Shown one piece after another: positions 1-7,533 of a stretch of DNA of 64,000 nucleotides (its first letter is position 1; each line of letters opens with the position of its first letter). The position numbers were made by a program, and so were the translations under genes. The DNA comes from Phyllobacterium sp. YR531 (lineage in GTDB: Bacteria; Pseudomonadota; Alphaproteobacteria; Rhizobiales; Rhizobiaceae), in NCBI RefSeq assembly GCF_000282595.1, contig NZ_AKIZ01000013.1, forward strand, positions 62,001 through 126,000. Direction: 5' to 3'. Under the pieces are notes generated by a model. The model was not told the origin of the DNA and did no database searches. It was given only the letters and a program-made list of their open reading frames with translations.

Positions 1-70
1 CCCGTTACGGCATGCGGGCTTATCACTTGGGGGTAAGTGATTCGTTTGTTAACGGCGTAGAGATTCACAT

Positions 71-517
71 ATGGCACTCAGTAACGCAGAACGGCAGAGA
101 AGGCACCGCGAACGCCAGAAGCAAAAACTGGCAGCCGCAGCCCCTGACATCGCTATGCAGTATGAGAACGTCGGGGCTGATCTGCGCGAAAAATTCTATG
201 CCCTTATCGATGCGGAAAACGCAGCCAGACAACGCGCGGCGGCTGGAAAACCGGTCGAAATCACAGATTTCCGGCGCGTGATTCTTGATATTGCCCTCAA
301 CGAAAATCAATCGTTGATAGCAAATGCTGCACGCATGATTCTCCTGAAGGCCCTTTCAATGGGCGAAAGTTCAGAGAACGAGATTTTGGAAGCACAGCGT
401 CAAAAATCTGCGAGAATTGGCGTCAAGCCTGAAACTTCTGCAATCTCTGAAAATCGCGTCCTGAAAGAACAGGTAACCCCGCTTCCGCATTATCTGCGTG
501 TTCCCAATTTCGGCTGA
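71..517 (+). CDS. Hypothetical protein with basic, RQRRHRERQ-type N-terminus
   Basis: A 148-residue protein that I cannot assign to a function. It opens with a very basic stretch (NAERQRRHRERQKQKL), an arrangement often seen in small proteins of Hyphomicrobiales mobile elements and phage-like regions. The middle (about residues 35-115) is rich in Ala, Glu and Leu and probably helical. No signal peptide or membrane segment is visible. The ATG at 71 follows a spacer without a strong Shine-Dalgarno. It lies upstream of the SDR gene in the same direction, with a 55-bp gap. The window edge hides what precedes it, so a phage or plasmid origin cannot be tested here. Confidence 0.6.
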   Translation: MALSNAERQRRHRERQKQKLAAAAPDIAMQYENVGADLREKFYALIDAENAARQRAAAGKPVEITDFRRVILDIALNENQSLIANAARMILLKALSMGESSENEILEAQRQKSARIGVKPETSAISENRVLKEQVTPLPHYLRVPNFG

Positions 518-572
518 TCATCAGATATCGCCTGAGACCTGTTGAAGCAATCAAAGCATTGAGGACGTTGCC

Positions 573-1424
573 ATGACCCATCCCGCTTTATCAAAATCCA
601 GCGTTGCAGTGGTCACGGGTGGAGCATCCGGAATCGGTCTGGCAGCAGCAAAGCGTTTTGCTGGTTTGGGCATGAAAGTTGCCATCGCGGATATTGGTGG
701 AGACCGACTGGAAGAGGCACACCGTCAGGTTGCTGACACAAACGGTGCCTTGGCCGAAAACATCATTTCTGTCGCCACAGACGTTACGCAGGATGATGAT
801 TTGCAAAATTTGAAGCAGGTCGTAGATCAGAGGTTTGGCGGGACTGACGTTTTGATGAACAATGCCGGCATACAACCCGGAAGCAGCGTGTTCGATTCCG
901 GTAATTGGAACCGGATCATCGCGACAAACCTTATGGCCATTGTCCATGGCTGCCAGATATTTGGTCCATCGATGATCGCGCGCAGAACGCCGGGCCTGAT
1001 CATCAATACCGGCTCGAAGCAAGGCATCACCACGCCGCCCGGAGACCCAGCCTATAATGTCTCGAAATCGGGCGTAAAGACCTTTACTGAAGCGCTGCAA
1101 CACGAGTTACGTAACACGAAAGACTGCCATGTAACTGCGCATCTTTTCATTCCCGGCTTTGTCTACACAGCCCTGACGAAGGGGAGCCGGACTGAAAAGC
1201 CGGCTGGCGCATGGACATCTGAACAGACTGTCGATTTCCTTTTGGAAAGCATATCAGCCGGCGATTTTTATATACTTTGTCCGGACAATGATGTTGTAAG
1301 AAGTTTAGATGAGAAACGTATACTTTGGGCTGCCGACGATATCATCCAAAATCGGCCACCCCTTTCGCGTTGGCATCCGGACTTTGAAGCTGAATTCTCC
1401 GACTTTTTGAAACAACCACACTAA
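573..1424 (+). CDS. SDR family NAD(P)-dependent oxidoreductase
   Basis: A 283-residue classical short-chain dehydrogenase/reductase. The cofactor motif TGGASGIG lies at residues 15-22, NNAG at 96-99, the catalytic Ser near 148 (INTGSK) and the YNVSK active-site motif with Tyr161 and Lys165. The length is slightly above the usual 250 because of a C-terminal extension. It oxidises or reduces an alcohol or ketone in the cytoplasm; the substrate cannot be read from the sequence. It is followed 50 bp later by a transporter and then an M29 peptidase on the same strand, suggesting a small catabolic operon. Family is certain, substrate unknown. Confidence 0.9.
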   Translation: MTHPALSKSSVAVVTGGASGIGLAAAKRFAGLGMKVAIADIGGDRLEEAHRQVADTNGALAENIISVATDVTQDDDLQNLKQVVDQRFGGTDVLMNNAGIQPGSSVFDSGNWNRIIATNLMAIVHGCQIFGPSMIARRTPGLIINTGSKQGITTPPGDPAYNVSKSGVKTFTEALQHELRNTKDCHVTAHLFIPGFVYTALTKGSRTEKPAGAWTSEQTVDFLLESISAGDFYILCPDNDVVRSLDEKRILWAADDIIQNRPPLSRWHPDFEAEFSDFLKQPH

Positions 1425-1474
1425 TTGCGATTTACCACCTATTAGCATCCAAATTATTTGACAAAGGAATTTTC

Positions 1475-2788
1475 ATGAAAGGTATAGATCCCTCTTTGCA
1501 GGGTGCGCGTGCTCCCGATGACCGGACCCGTTTAAAGTCTATCATAGGTGGCTCAGCCGGCAATCTGGTCGAATGGTACGATTGGTACGTCTATTCGGCA
1601 TTTACCCTCTATTTTGCGCCCGTATTTTTCCCCTCGGGAAATCAGACAGCGGAACTTTTAAGTGCCGCAGCGGTCTTTGCCGTAGGATTTCTGATGCGTC
1701 CGATAGGCGCTTGGTTCATGGGCATTTATGCTGACCGTAAGGGTCGCAAAGCCGGACTGACGCTTTCTGTAACATTGATGTGTCTGGGATCACTATTGAT
1801 TGCTGTCACACCGGGTTATGAGGCAATCGGCATTTTTGCTCCCGCGGCACTTGTATTTGCCCGATTGCTGCAAGGCATCAGTGTGGGTGGCGAATATGGT
1901 GCAAGCGCAACCTATCTCAGTGAGATGGCAGGCAAAAAGCGCCGCGGATTTTACTCGAGCTTTCAGTATGTAACCTTGATATCCGGCCAGTTGACTGCAC
2001 TGGCGGTTCTGCTGATCTTGCAACGCATTCTTACACCGGAACAGCTTGGCTCATGGGGATGGCGCATACCATTTGCCATTGGCGGGGTATTGGCAATCGT
2101 GGTTTTCTACATTCGCCGAGGCCTTGTTGAGACACAATCATTCCACAACTCCAAGGATGGTGAGAAACCAAAATCCAGCGGCTTCGCCCTTTTCCGGTAC
2201 TATCCGAAGCAAGCGTTTACAGTCATAGCAATGACAGCCGGCGGCACTTTGGCGTTTTATACCTACACGACTTATCTGCAGAAATTCCTAGTCAATACAT
2301 CAGGTTTCAGCAAAGAATCGGCAAGTGAAATTACTGCACTGGCACTGTTGGTTTTCATGCTGTGCCAGCCGATTGCTGGAGCATTATCGGATCGTATCGG
2401 ACGCAAACCTCTTATGATAAGCTTTGGTATCCTTGGGCTGTTGTTTACCTATCCGATCTTCTCGACACTGGCGACTACAACGAGTCCTTACACAGCTTTT
2501 GCTCTGTCCCTTGCTGGTCTGCTCATCGTGACAGGATATACGTCGATCAACGCCGTCGTTAAAGCGGAGTTGTTCCCTGCTCATATTCGAGCCCTCGGTG
2601 TTGCGCTACCCTACGCCCTCGCAAATACGATCTTCGGCGGCACGGCTGAATGGGTAGCGCTCAGGTTCAAGCTCGCTGGCTATGAAAGCTGGTTCTTCTG
2701 GTATGTGACGATTATGATTGGCCTGTCTTTGATCGTCTACATACGTATGCGCGACACCCGCGATCATAGCCTTATCAAAGAGGATTGA
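1475..2788 (+). CDS. MFS transporter, metabolite:H+ symporter (MHS) type
   Basis: A 437-residue, twelve-helix major facilitator of the MHS subfamily (alpha-ketoglutarate, proline/betaine and shikimate permeases). Family signs are the N-terminal GNLVEWYDWYVYSAF stretch, the loop motif DRKGRKAG, GGEYGASATYLSEMA in helix 4-5, and the second-half DRIGRKP motif. It should sit in the inner membrane and import a carboxylate or compatible solute with protons. AAAGGAA is well placed before the ATG. Position between the SDR gene and the M29 peptidase suggests co-expression. The substrate is not predictable from sequence alone. Confidence 0.88.
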   Translation: MKGIDPSLQGARAPDDRTRLKSIIGGSAGNLVEWYDWYVYSAFTLYFAPVFFPSGNQTAELLSAAAVFAVGFLMRPIGAWFMGIYADRKGRKAGLTLSVTLMCLGSLLIAVTPGYEAIGIFAPAALVFARLLQGISVGGEYGASATYLSEMAGKKRRGFYSSFQYVTLISGQLTALAVLLILQRILTPEQLGSWGWRIPFAIGGVLAIVVFYIRRGLVETQSFHNSKDGEKPKSSGFALFRYYPKQAFTVIAMTAGGTLAFYTYTTYLQKFLVNTSGFSKESASEITALALLVFMLCQPIAGALSDRIGRKPLMISFGILGLLFTYPIFSTLATTTSPYTAFALSLAGLLIVTGYTSINAVVKAELFPAHIRALGVALPYALANTIFGGTAEWVALRFKLAGYESWFFWYVTIMIGLSLIVYIRMRDTRDHSLIKED

Positions 2789-2808
2789 TCGGTCCTGACC
2801 CAAAATGC

Positions 2809-2838
2809 GGACCATTGGCTTGAAGAGACCAATGGTCC
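2809..2838 (+). other. Perfect 10-bp stem hairpin between MFS and aminopeptidase genes
   Basis: GGACCATTGG and CCAATGGTCC form a perfect 10-bp inverted repeat around a 10-base loop, 21 bp after the MFS stop. No U-tract follows, so it is a poor intrinsic terminator. It could be an mRNA 3'-end stabiliser or a dyad operator. It also argues against the earliest aminopeptidase start at 2845. Confidence 0.6.
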
Positions 2839-2883
2839 GGTTCTATGCTGGCACGGAAACTCATGAACCGCATGGAAGCACTT

Positions 2884-4134
2884 ATGAACACGCCTCAAAA
2901 AATTCCGACTGTCGATCCGGTCAAGCTTGACCGGCTAGGTGAAGTGGCCGTAAAAATCGGTTTGCAACTGCAGCCGGGGCAAGACCTGTTAATTACAGCG
3001 CCACTTGCAGCATTGCCGCTCGTTCGGCGAATTACCGAACACGCCTACAAGGCAGGCGCGGGGCTCGTTACGACATTCTACAGTGACGAAGAAGCGACCT
3101 TGATGCGTTATCGCAATGCGCCAAGTGATAGCTTTGACCGTTCCGCTGGCTGGCTCTATGAGGGCATGGCCAAAGCATTTTCTGCCAATACCGCCCGTCT
3201 CGCCGTCGCCGGTGATAACCCCATGCTGCTTGCGTCGGAAGATCCGGAAAAAGTCGCGCGTGCCAACAAGGCGCAATCCCAGGCGTACCGTCCTGCACTC
3301 GAAAAAATCACAGGTTTCGACGTCAACTGGAACATCGTTTCGTACCCGAATCCTTCCTGGGCAAAGCAGGTTTTTCCCGATCAGGATACCGAGACCGCCG
3401 TTTCAATGCTCGCCGACGCGATTTTTGCAGCTTCTCGTGTGGATATCGACGACCCCGTGAGTGCATGGCGTGATCACAACGCAGCATTGCTGAAGCGCAG
3501 GGAATGGCTGAATGGCTTGAACTTCGCCTCCTTGAACTTCAAGGGCCCCGGCACGGATTTAACTGTAGGGCTTGCCGATGAACATGAATGGCAGGGCGGC
3601 GCTTCAAAGGCCAAGAATGGCATTACATGCAATCCGAATATTCCGACGGAAGAAGTTTTCACAACGCCGCATGCGCTTCGCGTTGATGGACACGTATCCA
3701 GCACCAAGCCATTGTCCCATCAGGGCACATTGATCGAAAACATTCAGGTTCGCTTTGAAGGCGGCAAAATTATCGAAGCCAAGGCGACCCGCGGTGAAGA
3801 AGTCTTCAACAAGATTCTCGGCACGGATGAAGGCGCACGCCGTCTCGGCGAGGTTGCGCTCGTCCCGCATTCCTCACCTATTTCAGCGTCGGGGCTGCTG
3901 TTCTTCAACACGTTGTTCGATGAAAATGCAGCGAGCCATATTGCGCTGGGCCAATGCTATTCGAAATGCTTCATCAATGGCGGAGAATTAACCCCGGAAG
4001 AGATCGCTTCGAAGGGTGGCAATAAGAGCCTTATTCACATCGACTGGATGATCGGTTCAGGTGATGTAGATGTCGATGGCATCCACAAGGATGGCTCGAT
4101 TGTTCCGGTTATGCGTAAAGGCGAGTGGGCCTGA
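2884..4134 (+). CDS. Aminopeptidase, peptidase family M29 (AmpS type)
   Basis: A roughly 416-residue metallo-aminopeptidase of family M29 (thermophilic aminopeptidase T / AmpS). The metal-ligand regions are recognisable: PTEEVFT, the TRGEEVFN segment, SHIALGQCY and IHIDWMIGSGD near the C-terminus. It removes N-terminal residues from peptides in the cytoplasm using a pair of divalent metals. I chose the ATG at 2884 because GGAAG lies just before it; ATGs at 2845 and 2872 in the same frame lack a good Shine-Dalgarno. It is the last gene of the SDR-MFS-peptidase run and shares a bidirectional terminator with the convergent saccharopine dehydrogenase-like gene. Confidence 0.9.
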   Translation: MNTPQKIPTVDPVKLDRLGEVAVKIGLQLQPGQDLLITAPLAALPLVRRITEHAYKAGAGLVTTFYSDEEATLMRYRNAPSDSFDRSAGWLYEGMAKAFSANTARLAVAGDNPMLLASEDPEKVARANKAQSQAYRPALEKITGFDVNWNIVSYPNPSWAKQVFPDQDTETAVSMLADAIFAASRVDIDDPVSAWRDHNAALLKRREWLNGLNFASLNFKGPGTDLTVGLADEHEWQGGASKAKNGITCNPNIPTEEVFTTPHALRVDGHVSSTKPLSHQGTLIENIQVRFEGGKIIEAKATRGEEVFNKILGTDEGARRLGEVALVPHSSPISASGLLFFNTLFDENAASHIALGQCYSKCFINGGELTPEEIASKGGNKSLIHIDWMIGSGDVDVDGIHKDGSIVPVMRKGEWA

Positions 4135-4153
4135 TCGAATTTAGGCAATAAAA

Positions 4154-4181
4154 AATCGCCACCGCATACGCGATGGCGATT
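4154..4181. terminator. Bidirectional terminator between convergent genes
   Basis: AATCGCCA and TGGCGATT form an 8-bp stem with a 12-base loop. An A-run precedes the stem on the plus strand, which becomes a U-tract for minus-strand transcripts. It lies between the ends of the M29 peptidase and the saccharopine dehydrogenase-like gene. Confidence 0.7.
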
Positions 4182-4201
4182 AAATTGTTCACTTATATCT
4201 A

Positions 4202-5305
4202 TCAGGCTACGAGACGACCTGCAGTTTCAGTCTGGGCATAAGCCTTGCCGAAACGGTTAGCCAGGAATGCATCAAGAGCGATGTCTTCCTGCTTGATGAA
4301 GCCCTCTTGTGGAAGATCACCATTGGCAAGCATGTCAAGCACAGCACAGATAGCCGAGGCTGTGGTGATCTGGATGCCGCTGTAAAGCTGCGAACCGATG
4401 TGATTGCTGTAAACCTTGTTTGCATAGGTTTCCTGCAACAGGCGACCCTTCTTGCGGCCACTGACTGTCACAAAGATCACGACCACGTCCTGAAGCGTCG
4501 ATGGCAGCGCGTTTTCAAGAATATCCTTGAATACATCGCGGCGATCGCGCAACCCGAGATCATTCAGCAGGGCCTTCATGATGGCAGCATGGCCTGGATA
4601 GCGGATCGTGCGGTAATTGAGCGTGCGCACTTTACCAAGCAGGCTTTCGCACAATGTGCCAAGTCCGCCGGATGTGTTGAAAGCCTCATAGGTAACGCCA
4701 TCAAGCGAGAACTCTTCACGTTCTTCAAGCGGCGGCACTTCAGTCAATTCACCATCGACGATAGCTTCGCATGGCTCGCAATATTCATTGATAACGCCGT
4801 CTGTCGACCAGGTGAGATTATAGTTCAGCGCATTGGAAGGGTATTGAGGTAACGCACCGACCCGCATACGAACGCTCTCCAACGTGTCGAAACGCTTGGC
4901 AAGATCATTGGCGACGATGGAAATAAAACCTGGAGCCAATCCACACTGCGGAATGAACGCGCTCTTTGCCGTTGTTGCAAGTTGCTTGACGATACGTGTG
5001 CTTGCGACATCTTCGGTCAGATCAAGATAATGCACGCCAGATTTGGCAGCAGCTTCTGCAATGCGAGTGGTCAGGTGAAAAGGTGCCGCACTCAATACAG
5101 CGAACTTGCCATCAAGCACTTTTTCAAGCGCACCAGCCTCTGCAATTTCAATACAGGCAGTGGCTACACGCTCAGAAACCTCAAGTGAATCAAGCTGCGC
5201 TTGTGCTCGGTCGACCACAGTTACGCGGTAGTCTCCTGTCTCGCTCAGCAGATTGGCAATCGTTCCTCCGATTTTGCCCGCGCCTACGACAACGATCTCT
5301 TTCAT
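4202..5305 (-). CDS. Saccharopine dehydrogenase family protein
   Basis: A 367-residue protein starting MKEIVVVGAGKIGGTIA, a Rossmann NAD(P)-binding fingerprint (GAGKIG at about 8-13). The rest matches the saccharopine dehydrogenase-like family (lysine metabolism, carboxynorspermidine dehydrogenase relatives), with HYLDLTEDV and CGLAPGF motifs. The frame is open 28 codons further upstream, but GGGGAA lies ideally before the ATG at 5305, so I used that start. It is transcribed divergently from an Lrp/AsnC regulator 120 bp away, which suggests amino-acid-responsive control and a role in amino-acid catabolism, probably lysine. The exact reaction is inferred. Confidence 0.85.
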   Translation of the reverse strand: MKEIVVVGAGKIGGTIANLLSETGDYRVTVVDRAQAQLDSLEVSERVATACIEIAEAGALEKVLDGKFAVLSAAPFHLTTRIAEAAAKSGVHYLDLTEDVASTRIVKQLATTAKSAFIPQCGLAPGFISIVANDLAKRFDTLESVRMRVGALPQYPSNALNYNLTWSTDGVINEYCEPCEAIVDGELTEVPPLEEREEFSLDGVTYEAFNTSGGLGTLCESLLGKVRTLNYRTIRYPGHAAIMKALLNDLGLRDRRDVFKDILENALPSTLQDVVVIFVTVSGRKKGRLLQETYANKVYSNHIGSQLYSGIQITTASAICAVLDMLANGDLPQEGFIKQEDIALDAFLANRFGKAYAQTETAGRLVA

Positions 5306-5425
5306 GTGCTTCCCCTGAAAATACTTGAACGTAGTGAATTTTCGCATATTGCTCGGCGAAATGTAGTAGGTATACTGACGATATAGCACATTAATTTAAT
5401 CGATATGCCGAGTGGATTCATCATT
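5306..5425. promoter_or_regulatory. Divergent promoter region, saccharopine dehydrogenase-like gene / Lrp gene
   Basis: A 120-bp AT-rich region between two divergent genes. It holds an imperfect dyad around 5341-5360 (TTCGC ... GCGAA), compatible with an Lrp/AsnC-type operator. Autoregulation and control of the dehydrogenase by the adjacent Lrp protein are inferred from layout only. Confidence 0.4.
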
Positions 5426-5854
5426 ATGCTGACAGACGCCGATCATGCGCTGCTTTCACTGCTTCGTGAAAACGCCAGAGCCTCCACTGCCGATTTGGCA
5501 CGCAAGCTCGGGCTTTCACGTACAACGGTGCAAAGCCGCATTGAGCGTCTCGAAAATCGGGGAATGATACGTGGTTATAGCGTTCAGCTATCGCCGGAAT
5601 ACCAGCAAAATCTGGTCAAGGCGCATGTGCTTGTGACAGCCTTGCCTAAATTTGCCGTACGGGTTGAATCGCTATTACGAAAGATACCTTGGGTGAGAAC
5701 CCTTCATTCGGTTAGCGGGCAATTCGATATGATCGTTATTGTCGAAGCACCATCAATTCAGGAATTGGACAAACTTCTCGATGAGATTGGCGCACTTGAG
5801 GGCGTTGAAAGAACGATGTCCTCAATCATCCTTTCCACGCGAATAGATCGGTAA
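5426..5854 (+). CDS. Lrp/AsnC family transcriptional regulator
   Basis: About 142 residues with an N-terminal winged helix-turn-helix (ADLARKLGLSRTTVQSRIERLE, about residues 22-43) and a C-terminal RAM/ligand-sensing domain, the standard Lrp/AsnC plan and length. The frame is open from 5405, but that ATG lacks a Shine-Dalgarno and would add seven non-conserved residues; I prefer the ATG at 5426. It is divergent from the saccharopine dehydrogenase-like gene and is the obvious candidate to regulate it in response to an amino acid. The effector is unknown. Confidence 0.88.
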   Translation: MLTDADHALLSLLRENARASTADLARKLGLSRTTVQSRIERLENRGMIRGYSVQLSPEYQQNLVKAHVLVTALPKFAVRVESLLRKIPWVRTLHSVSGQFDMIVIVEAPSIQELDKLLDEIGALEGVERTMSSIILSTRIDR

Positions 5855-5868
5855 AGCATTTTACGTTT

Positions 5869-6105
5869 TTATTGGTCCGATTTTGCCAGAGCGATCCTGT
5901 CGATTGCAGCAATCATGCAGACTTCCAAATCGCCGAGACCATCGTTGATCTCGGTTTCGCTGATTCCCGCTGCCTGCGCATCAGCGGAACACCGCTCAGC
6001 CAAACGCTGAGGTCGTTTGTCATGATGTTCCATATCCGCCGGCTTGGCAGTATCGACATTGGCGTCAATCCAGTTATTGACGAAATCAATGGCTCTTTGA
6101 CTCAT
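5869..6105 (-). CDS. DUF768 family small protein
   Basis: A 78-residue acidic protein opening MSQRAIDFVNNWIDANV, the typical start of DUF768, a family largely limited to Rhizobiales. No function is established. It is probably cytoplasmic and helical. GGGAGA lies before the ATG. It sits downstream of the transglutaminase-like gene on the same strand, 64 bp away, and converges with the Lrp gene with only 14 bp between the ends. Confidence 0.75.
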   Translation of the reverse strand: MSQRAIDFVNNWIDANVDTAKPADMEHHDKRPQRLAERCSADAQAAGISETEINDGLGDLEVCMIAAIDRIALAKSDQ

Positions 6106-6169
6106 ACTGGTCTCCCGGAATTATTGCGCATCCACAAATGAAACAGTTTGAGACCGATAAGGTTGCGAT

Positions 6170-6976
6170 CTAACGCGCTTCGCTGGCCCAAACCTTGAAT
6201 TTTGTCAAATAATTTGGCCCGAAAATATTGGTCAGCGGGACATCTGCAGCGTCTCGCCCATGAGCCACTTTTACGCGTCCTATACGGGGGGTGTTGTTAC
6301 GCGGGTCGAATGAGTGCCACTCTCCACCGAGATAAACCTCCATCCACGCGCAGAAGTCCATTTCCGCGTGCGGTGGCGGCACACCAATATCGGTGATGTA
6401 ACCCGTACAATAGCGTGTTGGAATGTTCAGGCATCGGCAGAACGCAACGGCCAGATGAGTGAAATCACGGCACACTCCCCGCCCCTCATAATAGCCTGAA
6501 GAGGCGGTTCTGGTCGGGTTGGAATACTCATATCCGAACGTGATATGATTATGGACGAAATCGCAAACGGCTTGAACCCGCTGCCAACCTTGGGGCGTAT
6601 TGCCAAAGAGCCGCCACGCTTCGTCACTCAGCAGATCGGTTTCGCAATAGCGACTGCCCATAAGATAAACCAGCGTTTCATCCGGAAGATCCTGCACTCG
6701 GTGCTGCTCAGCGTTGAACACCACCGGATCGGGAAGTCCGCTATCGCGAATAATAGCATTCGTGGAACAAATAAATGTTCCGGGTGCAGCTACAATCCGA
6801 TTACACCAGTTTCCAAACTGATCGTGATAGCCGGTAATAGTGGAATCAAAATTGGTATGAAATGTTTCAATGCCTTCCAGATCGTCGAACCGTGAATGAT
6901 GCACATTCAATATCGCTACAAGGGGTGTTTCCTGCATGAACTCAAAAGTCAGCTCGCACCCAACATGTAATCTCAT
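6170..6976 (-). CDS. Transglutaminase-like family protein
   Basis: A 268-residue protein with a bacterial transglutaminase N-terminal beta region (MRLHVGCELTFEF) and a transglutaminase/protease-like core. The catalytic triad regions are GVCRDFTHLA (Cys), AWMEVYLGGEWHSFDPRNN (His and Asp). Such proteins are cytoplasmic cysteine hydrolases or amidases; in many alphaproteobacteria they accompany stress or circularly permuted ATP-grasp genes. Here the neighbours are DUF768 downstream and the stress block upstream. I see no sigma-EcfG promoter in front of it. Substrate unknown. Confidence 0.85.
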   Translation of the reverse strand: MRLHVGCELTFEFMQETPLVAILNVHHSRFDDLEGIETFHTNFDSTITGYHDQFGNWCNRIVAAPGTFICSTNAIIRDSGLPDPVVFNAEQHRVQDLPDETLVYLMGSRYCETDLLSDEAWRLFGNTPQGWQRVQAVCDFVHNHITFGYEYSNPTRTASSGYYEGRGVCRDFTHLAVAFCRCLNIPTRYCTGYITDIGVPPPHAEMDFCAWMEVYLGGEWHSFDPRNNTPRIGRVKVAHGRDAADVPLTNIFGPNYLTKFKVWASEAR

Positions 6977-7039
6977 CCACGGTTCCCTTGATTTTTGATT
7001 AGCGTTGAAACAGCATCGGCAGACTCTTGCCCAAAAAGC

Positions 7040-7063
7040 AACCGGCCCGAAAGCGGACCGGTT
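7040..7063 (-). terminator. Intrinsic terminator of the CsbD gene
   Basis: On the minus strand AACCGGTCCG and CGGGCCGGTT pair across a CTTT loop with one G-U pair, followed by GCTTTTT. It lies 24 bp beyond the CsbD stop codon. Confidence 0.8.
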
Positions 7064-7086
7064 AAACTATTTCCTGAACGAGACGA

Positions 7087-7278
7087 TCAGGCCTTATCCA
7101 CGACCTTCTTGGCCGCATCTTTTGCCTTACCCTTGGCAGTCTGTGCATCGCCTTTCAGCTCCTGCACTTTGCCTTCCGCTTCAAGCTTTTTAGAGCCTGT
7201 GGCTTTGCCGGCTGCCTGTTTAACATTTCCAGCTGCCTTGTTTGCAGCGCCAGCAATCTTGTCACTTGTACTACCCAT
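7087..7278 (-). CDS. CsbD family stress protein
   Basis: A 63-residue Ala/Lys/Gly-rich hydrophilic protein of the CsbD family (KIAGAANKAAGNVKQAAGK and a second GKVQELKGDAQ repeat). CsbD-like proteins are small, abundant general-stress proteins, known from Bacillus sigma-B regulons and widespread in rhizobial stress regulons; their molecular role is unresolved. GAGGAG lies before the ATG. A perfect sigma-EcfG promoter lies 37 bp upstream and a strong terminator follows, so this is a monocistronic member of the general stress regulon. Confidence 0.92.
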   Translation of the reverse strand: MGSTSDKIAGAANKAAGNVKQAAGKATGSKKLEAEGKVQELKGDAQTAKGKAKDAAKKVVDKA

Positions 7279-7314
7279 GAGAAACTCCTCGAGAACTTTT
7301 ATCTACAAAAGCTA

Positions 7315-7339
7315 AACGAATATTTCTTCAGTTTGTTCC
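7315..7339 (-). promoter_or_regulatory. Sigma-EcfG promoter of CsbD gene (exact consensus)
   Basis: Read on the minus strand it is GGAAC-N16-CGTT, identical to the alphaproteobacterial general-stress sigma consensus. The -10 element ends 37 bp before the CsbD ATG. Confidence 0.88.
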
Positions 7340-7396
7340 AGATGGAATTATAATTAACTAGTTGAAATAAAAGCATAAATACAATCACAACAAAAC

Positions 7397-7430
7397 GACC
7401 CGGCACCCACGGGGGAACAGGCACCGGGTC
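7397..7430 (-). terminator. Probable terminator of the AI-2E-type permease gene
   Basis: GACCCGG and CCGGGTC form a 7-bp GC-rich stem around a 20-base loop, about 100 bp downstream of the permease stop. The distal side on the minus strand (GTTTTGTTG) is only moderately U-rich. Confidence 0.55.
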
Positions 7431-7533
7431 TTATGCTACCGATCAAAGGTTCGATCAGCTTGTGGGAAACGCCGTAGCCATATCTTGGTTCCGCCGAATT
7501 CCGGCACGAAAAAGAAATACAGAAAACGACCCC

